A stretch of DNA of 20,766 bases from positions 1-20,766 of the IMG/VR virus record IMGVR_UViG_3300044846_002548; one strand, given 5' to 3'. The position numbers were made by a program, and so were the translations under genes. Source of the DNA: a virus. This document shows positions 16,593-20,766 of this stretch, piece by piece (position 1 is the stretch's first letter; each line of letters begins with the position of its first letter). Under the pieces are notes generated by a model, which worked only from the letters and a program-made list of their open reading frames with translations, did not search any database and had not been told where the DNA came from.

Positions 16593-17417
16593 TTAATATG
16601 GTTTTTTAACTCCTCCATGTGTTGAAATTGTTTTAATTATATTATCTGGTTCTTTTCCTAGTTCATCTTTAACTTTTTCTAAATTTCTTAAATCATCGTC
16701 TGAAAATCCAATGGATGGTGTAAAGTTACCTGATACATCGTTCTTAAACATTGCAGATTTATTTAATCTACCGGAAAGGTATTTAACATAATTTTGAAAT
16801 TCTTTTAACGCGATAACTTTTCCTTTTTCGGGATTTTGTGCCGACCCACTTCCATAAGTTACAGGATAATATTTGTTCATATCCATATAAGCGTCAACTA
16901 ATTGGTCGTCGTCCATATCTTCTTCGTTTGCAATATCTCTAAATTTTCTTAAATTTCTAACTAATTCTTTTTTAGATATTCCTTTATAGTTCATATCTAT
17001 CAAATTTTCAATAGCTTTTCTAATTACTAATGGTGAATGTCCTCTGGCGGTAACTATTGAAAAGATTGACCCTCCGTTTATTGCTTCCACAAAGTCATCC
17101 CAAGCCGGTCCTAATTCAGCAATCATTGTATCAAGTATAAATCTTTTGTCCCCTTTTGTTGAAAAGAACCTGAAGGGGTCTTCTGCGAAATTACAAATTT
17201 GTTCACCCTTATATTCAAAAGGTTCTTTACCAATCAATGTTCTATATTCCGCAAAATCTTCAGTTCCCATACCTATTTCTTTAGGGTTTTGTTCGTCACA
17301 ATTTTTTAAAACTATTTTTGTCGGCATGTACATAATATTGTCATCCCAATCAAAAGCGTAATATTTTAAATTAGGTGTCGTTTCTTCTTTAAAATTTTCA
17401 ACTAAATAAACTTTCAT
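16593..17417 (-). CDS. HAD-superfamily hydrolase of unknown substrate
   Basis: With the start at 17417 the protein has 274 residues. HAD motifs are in order: motif I 'AFDWDDN' with D23 and D25 as nucleophile and acid/base; motif II 'SIVTARG' with T123; candidate motif III lysines at K198/K200/K205; and motif IV 'GFSDDDL' with D240-D242. It is thus probably an active Mg-dependent phosphatase or phosphotransferase; the substrate is unknown. A longer reading from ATG 17453 is rejected because it begins inside the sheath terminator and would add 'MWGFLFIIIF', a translation of the hairpin; ATG 17423 is also possible. Its position between sheath and tube is unusual, as T4 has no enzyme gene there. 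A 16-base element overlapping the start is shared with the sheath leader. It may act on nucleic acid ends, nucleotides or a virion component; the sequence does not decide. Confidence 0.8.
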   Translation of the reverse strand: MKVYLVENFKEETTPNLKYYAFDWDDNIMYMPTKIVLKNCDEQNPKEIGMGTEDFAEYRTLIGKEPFEYKGEQICNFAEDPFRFFSTKGDKRFILDTMIAELGPAWDDFVEAINGGSIFSIVTARGHSPLVIRKAIENLIDMNYKGISKKELVRNLRKFRDIANEEDMDDDQLVDAYMDMNKYYPVTYGSGSAQNPEKGKVIALKEFQNYVKYLSGRLNKSAMFKNDVSGNFTPSIGFSDDDLRNLEKVKDELGKEPDNIIKTISTHGGVKKPY

Positions 17418-17432
17418 AAACATAAATATTAT
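17417..17432 (-). repeat. 16-base repeat at the HAD gene start (copy 2 of sheath leader element)
   Basis: ATAATATTTATGTTTA on the minus strand is identical to 20706-20691 upstream of the sheath. Here it immediately follows the sheath terminator, includes a TATAAT (17433-17428, overlapping by one base) and runs into the ATG at 17417. It may be a promoter for the HAD gene with a very short leader. Confidence 0.45.
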
Positions 17433-17440
17433 AATAAACA

Positions 17441-17468
17441 AAAACCCCCACATTTCTGTGAGGGTTTT
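17441..17468 (-). terminator. Strong intrinsic terminator after the tail sheath gene
   Basis: The minus-strand RNA forms a 12-bp stem (AAAACCCUCACA / UGUGGGGGUUUU, with one U-G wobble) capped by a GAAA tetraloop, followed by UGUUUAUU. It lies 18 bases after the sheath stop at 17487. Confidence 0.9.
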
Positions 17469-17486
17469 AAATTTATATTATCTTTT

Positions 17487-20400
17487 TTAGATATTTTCAA
17501 AAGACGCTCCTGATGGTGTAATCAAGAATTCAATGTCAATGAATTCAAGTGCTTTAGTTGGTTTGATGTAAATTTTACCAACCAATTGATTTGCATCTAA
17601 ATCTTCAGGTGTGTTTTGAACAGTAACTCTGAAATCGTATAAACCTCTATCTCTACGAATTGCATCTAAGATAGGATTAACAGCGTCTAAGAATTGTTGT
17701 CTAACGATGTTGTCGTTTTGTTCAAATAACAATCTAACAGATACTGCAGATATCAATTTACGAGCTTGTAATAACAATCTTCTAACATTAATTCTGTCTA
17801 ATGCAGATTCAGCAATTTGTAATGTTTTGTTACCCCAAATTACAGTTCCAACATCATTGAATGTTGCGATTGGATTAATTCTACCCTTATAAAGAGTGTC
17901 TCTATCTTCTTGAGTTAATCTCTTACGTGCTCTGATAGAATTAACTAAACCTCTTGAATATCCTGCGGTTGCGAACCATGGGAATGCAATGTTGTCAGTC
18001 AATGCTAAGTTCCTACAAACTTCACCAGTTGCTGGTAAATAAATTTGTGTATTATTAACAGTGTCACGAGTTAATACCCAAGGATAGTAAGTTGCAGTGT
18101 AGTTAGAATCAATTCCTGTGGTTTCTAAATTATCAACTGATTCTTGTGGATAGATAAGATTATCCATAGATGTTGATGGTTGTAATAGATTAAAGTCAGG
18201 TGTTGTTACAATATAGATAGAATCTGCTCTGTCGTTTTCAATCATATCAATTGCCGATTCTACAAGATTACTATTGTTAACATAGTCAATTCCAGGTGTG
18301 ACAAATACATTGATGTTTGTTACTTCAGGGTTATTGAATGTTAAGATACCTTGTAAGTATGCGTAGTAGTCAGTGTTACCAAAATCAGTTGTTCCGTCAC
18401 CGTAACTAATGATTTTAAATGAACCCCAACCTGTAGATGTTGGATATGGGTCTTGTGCACAGAATCCAGCCTTAAATCCTGATTGACCTAAAGTGAATCT
18501 ATCACCATTAGTTCTTCTTTCAGTATAGATATCCCATCCGTCAAATCCACCTTGTACTAAGAAAGTGAATTTTCTTGCAAATAATCTGTAGTAAGGATTT
18601 TCAGGGTCTGTTGGTTCAGAACTAAATGACGCATCACCAACATAGAAAGCTGATTCACCACTAGTTGTATAGTTGTCAGATATTGTCACAACTGTCGCCC
18701 CACTATCCATGTGGAAACCTTTAGTTAATGTTGCCCAATTAGAATAAGTTCCTTCAACACACAAATCCAATGGTTTTTGTTTACCTTTGTATTCAAAGAA
18801 ATCGGCATCAAATCCGTAACCGTCCGCAGTTGAAATTCCTAAGAATGTTCTTCTTACATTGTCACCAGGACTTAATTTTGGGTCGTCAGCTCCGCTAGCA
18901 GCACCAAATGGTGGGTTAGACATAACAGTTCCTGGTATATCGTATTTTGTTTTGAATACTGGGAATGGCGACTTATCACTAGAATATTGTCTACTAATAA
19001 ATCCTTCAAATCCACAAGGTAATGCATCTATCGGAGCTTCAGTATTAACTTCAACCATAATGAATTTTGATTGAATCGCATATTCACCGTCAGATGTACC
19101 AATTTTCTTAGCGATATAATTGTTTTGGTCTGGGTCCATTGAACAGTTTGTGAATTTTTCAAAAACTGTTGGGTTAGCATCAGTGTCGTAAAAATCTCTA
19201 ACCACAACATCAAAAGTTTGATTTGTGAATGAAATGTTTAAGATAGAAATTTTTACTTCTCTATTTGCAGAATTTCCGTCAGATATTGTGAATGCTTTAA
19301 ACAATTTATAAACTTTACTACCTCTTAATTCAGAAACAACCCAAGGAGATTCAGGTGTTTGATATTTTTCCAAATAAAAACCAATACTATCAGTATTAAG
19401 TGGGTCTCTAGCCTCACCTAATGAAGTTAATGTTGATTTAATACCTCTGATGTATCCTTTATTATAACCGTAGTTTAATAATGTTTGGTATCTTTCTTCT
19501 AAGAATAATGGAACTTCAGTTCTTTCCTTTGCAAAGTTTTCACTTCCAAATACACTACTAATATAATTAGCGTCTGAGTTATTAAATGAAGTTTCAAATG
19601 TGAATGTTTTATTAGTTTTAGTGACACCTGATATTAAGAATGTTGAATATGGATTTTTAGTTGATGCAGAATATGCTCCTGAAGTAACTAATTGAACATC
19701 AGATGTTCCAGTGACTTGATACTGTGGTCCACTAAGTGTCGTAGAATATTCTGTAATACCTCTTGAACGTAAAGTTGCAATTACTAAATTATTATATCCT
19801 GAGAATGTTAATCCTGAATATGTGAACATACCAACATAACAGTTACCTGAAAATTGTCCTCCGCCTTGTGGGGTTAAACTATTAACATAATTAAAGAAAG
19901 AATAACCTGTGTAAGACTCACCTGTTGTTGGGTTAAAGTTTGAATAGAACCAAGCGTCGTTAGTACCACTGTTAAAATCTGCTGATGTACTTGATACATT
20001 ATTAACTGCAAATACGTTTGTCGCAGATGTATAAGTTAAATTTAATTGACTATATGTTGAACCTGAAATTGTTCCAAAATAAGTAATTGTATTTGCAGAT
20101 TTTGAAGGTGTTTGTAATATTGATAAAATTTGGGTTTGTAAATCCGATTGAATTGTGGATGTTAAACCATTAAACTTAGTATACTGTGTAGTAAAATTAC
20201 CACTTAACAAACCTGGTATATTTGTAAACGCAATACTTGATGTTGATGCGGTTGTCCCTGTGAAGTTCATTAATGTCGTTGTAATATTACCATTAAATCC
20301 AATTGTTGCAGGATTAACATTTGCCACGGTTCTGATTGTCCATGATGGGCCTGCGTCATATCCTGATAATCCTAATACTCTTGTAACAAACAACTGATTT

Positions 20401-20663
20401 GATTGTTGTAAGTAGGATTTTGCAATATATGAAGACTCATATTTTGGAATTTGAGTGTTTACAAATTTTTCAGGTGTTGTTCCCCCAAAATAAGTTTGGA
20501 AATCGTCATAGTTAGTTATGAAAATAGGTTCAAATGCGGGTCCTTTTAAAGTTTCCCCGACAATTCCAAGTGTTGTAATACCGACACTTTGCGATACAAA
20601 TGATAAGTCTCTTTCGGAAGTATATACACCTGGTGAGACAAATATTTTATTAGATGTTGCCAT
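17487..20663 (-). CDS. gp18: Tail sheath protein, T4 gp18-like, enlarged
   Basis: The N-terminus 'VSPGVYTSERDLSFVSQSVG' and 'GPAFEPIFITNYDDFQTYFG' (about 9-60) is the standard sheath start. The C-terminal domain (about 900-1058) has 'RGLVNSIRARKRLTQEDRD', 'INPIATFNDVGTVIWGNKTL', 'NVRRLLLQARKLI' and 'VRLLFEQND', all typical of gp18. Copies form the contractile jacket around the tube that drives infection. At 1058 residues it is about 400 longer than T4 gp18 (659). Extra mass includes a Ser/Thr/Gly/Asn-rich beta-like insert at about 110-290 and further insertions in the middle; these probably form surface-exposed domains. Codon use looks less AT-biased than in the unknown genes, as expected for a highly expressed product. 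The start has an A-rich leader ('AAAAATAAACATG') and no Shine-Dalgarno sequence. Confidence 0.93.
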   Translation of the reverse strand: MATSNKIFVSPGVYTSERDLSFVSQSVGITTLGIVGETLKGPAFEPIFITNYDDFQTYFGGTTPEKFVNTQIPKYESSYIAKSYLQQSNQLFVTRVLGLSGYDAGPSWTIRTVANVNPATIGFNGNITTTLMNFTGTTASTSSIAFTNIPGLLSGNFTTQYTKFNGLTSTIQSDLQTQILSILQTPSKSANTITYFGTISGSTYSQLNLTYTSATNVFAVNNVSSTSADFNSGTNDAWFYSNFNPTTGESYTGYSFFNYVNSLTPQGGGQFSGNCYVGMFTYSGLTFSGYNNLVIATLRSRGITEYSTTLSGPQYQVTGTSDVQLVTSGAYSASTKNPYSTFLISGVTKTNKTFTFETSFNNSDANYISSVFGSENFAKERTEVPLFLEERYQTLLNYGYNKGYIRGIKSTLTSLGEARDPLNTDSIGFYLEKYQTPESPWVVSELRGSKVYKLFKAFTISDGNSANREVKISILNISFTNQTFDVVVRDFYDTDANPTVFEKFTNCSMDPDQNNYIAKKIGTSDGEYAIQSKFIMVEVNTEAPIDALPCGFEGFISRQYSSDKSPFPVFKTKYDIPGTVMSNPPFGAASGADDPKLSPGDNVRRTFLGISTADGYGFDADFFEYKGKQKPLDLCVEGTYSNWATLTKGFHMDSGATVVTISDNYTTSGESAFYVGDASFSSEPTDPENPYYRLFARKFTFLVQGGFDGWDIYTERRTNGDRFTLGQSGFKAGFCAQDPYPTSTGWGSFKIISYGDGTTDFGNTDYYAYLQGILTFNNPEVTNINVFVTPGIDYVNNSNLVESAIDMIENDRADSIYIVTTPDFNLLQPSTSMDNLIYPQESVDNLETTGIDSNYTATYYPWVLTRDTVNNTQIYLPATGEVCRNLALTDNIAFPWFATAGYSRGLVNSIRARKRLTQEDRDTLYKGRINPIATFNDVGTVIWGNKTLQIAESALDRINVRRLLLQARKLISAVSVRLLFEQNDNIVRQQFLDAVNPILDAIRRDRGLYDFRVTVQNTPEDLDANQLVGKIYIKPTKALEFIDIEFLITPSGASFENI

Positions 20664-20766
20664 GTTTATTTTTAAATGTTTTTATTTATTTAAACATAAA
20701 TATTATGTTTTTCATCAAAAACTTATTGATTGCACAACTATTTATTTAGAAGTAAGAATAAATTCA
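20664..20766 (-). promoter_or_regulatory. Leader and probable promoter region of the sheath gene
   Basis: This 103-base gene-free stretch at the window edge is AT-rich. It contains the 16-base element shared with the HAD start (20706-20691), in which TATTTAT and ATAAATA form a 7-bp dyad around GTTTAA. No clear -35/-10 pair is seen. The end of the next gene upstream lies outside the window. Confidence 0.4.

Noticed and set aside
20708-20723. Short hairpin GTTTTT/AAAAAC upstream of the sheath as a terminator
   Set aside because: The stem is only about 6 bp, almost all A/T, without a G/C core or U-tract.
1-20766. tRNA genes, CRISPR arrays, insertion sequences, integrase or attachment sites
   Set aside because: None seen on either strand. 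Genes are packed with gaps of about 110 bases or less, leaving little space for them, and no repeated spacer-like pattern or transposase motif appears.

Overview
This window is part of the genome of an AT-rich, contractile-tailed (T4-type) bacteriophage. Every gene I can support lies on the minus strand, so transcription runs from right to left. The phage assignment rests on a T4 gp18-like tail sheath, a gp19-like tail tube, a gp26/T4_baseplate-type chaperone just before a tape measure, a gp53-like LysM wedge protein and a gp32-like single-strand DNA-binding protein. No gene start has a clear Shine-Dalgarno sequence; starts are preceded by A-rich tracts instead. That pattern is known from Bacteroidota and suggests a flavobacterial or related host. 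This host call is an inference.

Layout in transcription order. (1) 20663-17487: a very large tail sheath followed by a strong intrinsic terminator. (2) 17417-16593: a HAD-superfamily hydrolase, unusually placed between sheath and tube. (3) 16483-15995: the tail tube with its own terminator. (4) 15900-15009: a tail assembly chaperone that appears to be extended by a +1 ribosomal frameshift into a 50-codon out-of-frame tail. (5) 14988-12973: the tape measure. (6) 12936-1778: an almost gapless overlapping chain holding a 1575-residue tail/baseplate protein, the gp53-like protein, a 1971-residue baseplate hub protein ending in a lysozyme-like segment, and a 68-residue ORF that may be the broken-off end of that segment. 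(7) 1735-850: two small unknown proteins. (8) 785 to the window edge: the 5' part of the gp32-like gene behind its own sigma70-like promoter.

The genes fit one process. The tape measure sets tube length and is loaded by the chaperone pair (short and frameshifted forms). The hub and initiator-like giants, with the gp53-like protein, form the baseplate core on which tube and sheath polymerise. The sheath and tube, needed in many copies, each end in a terminator that insulates their mRNA. The gp32-like gene marks the change from late structural genes to replication genes.

The most interesting signals are the probable +1 frameshift at a U6-C run upstream of the tape measure, the hub's lysozyme-like domain that seems to continue in another frame, and a recurring TATTTATA element at gene junctions. 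I saw no tRNA genes, CRISPR arrays or insertion sequences, and no gene-free stretch longer than about 110 bases.
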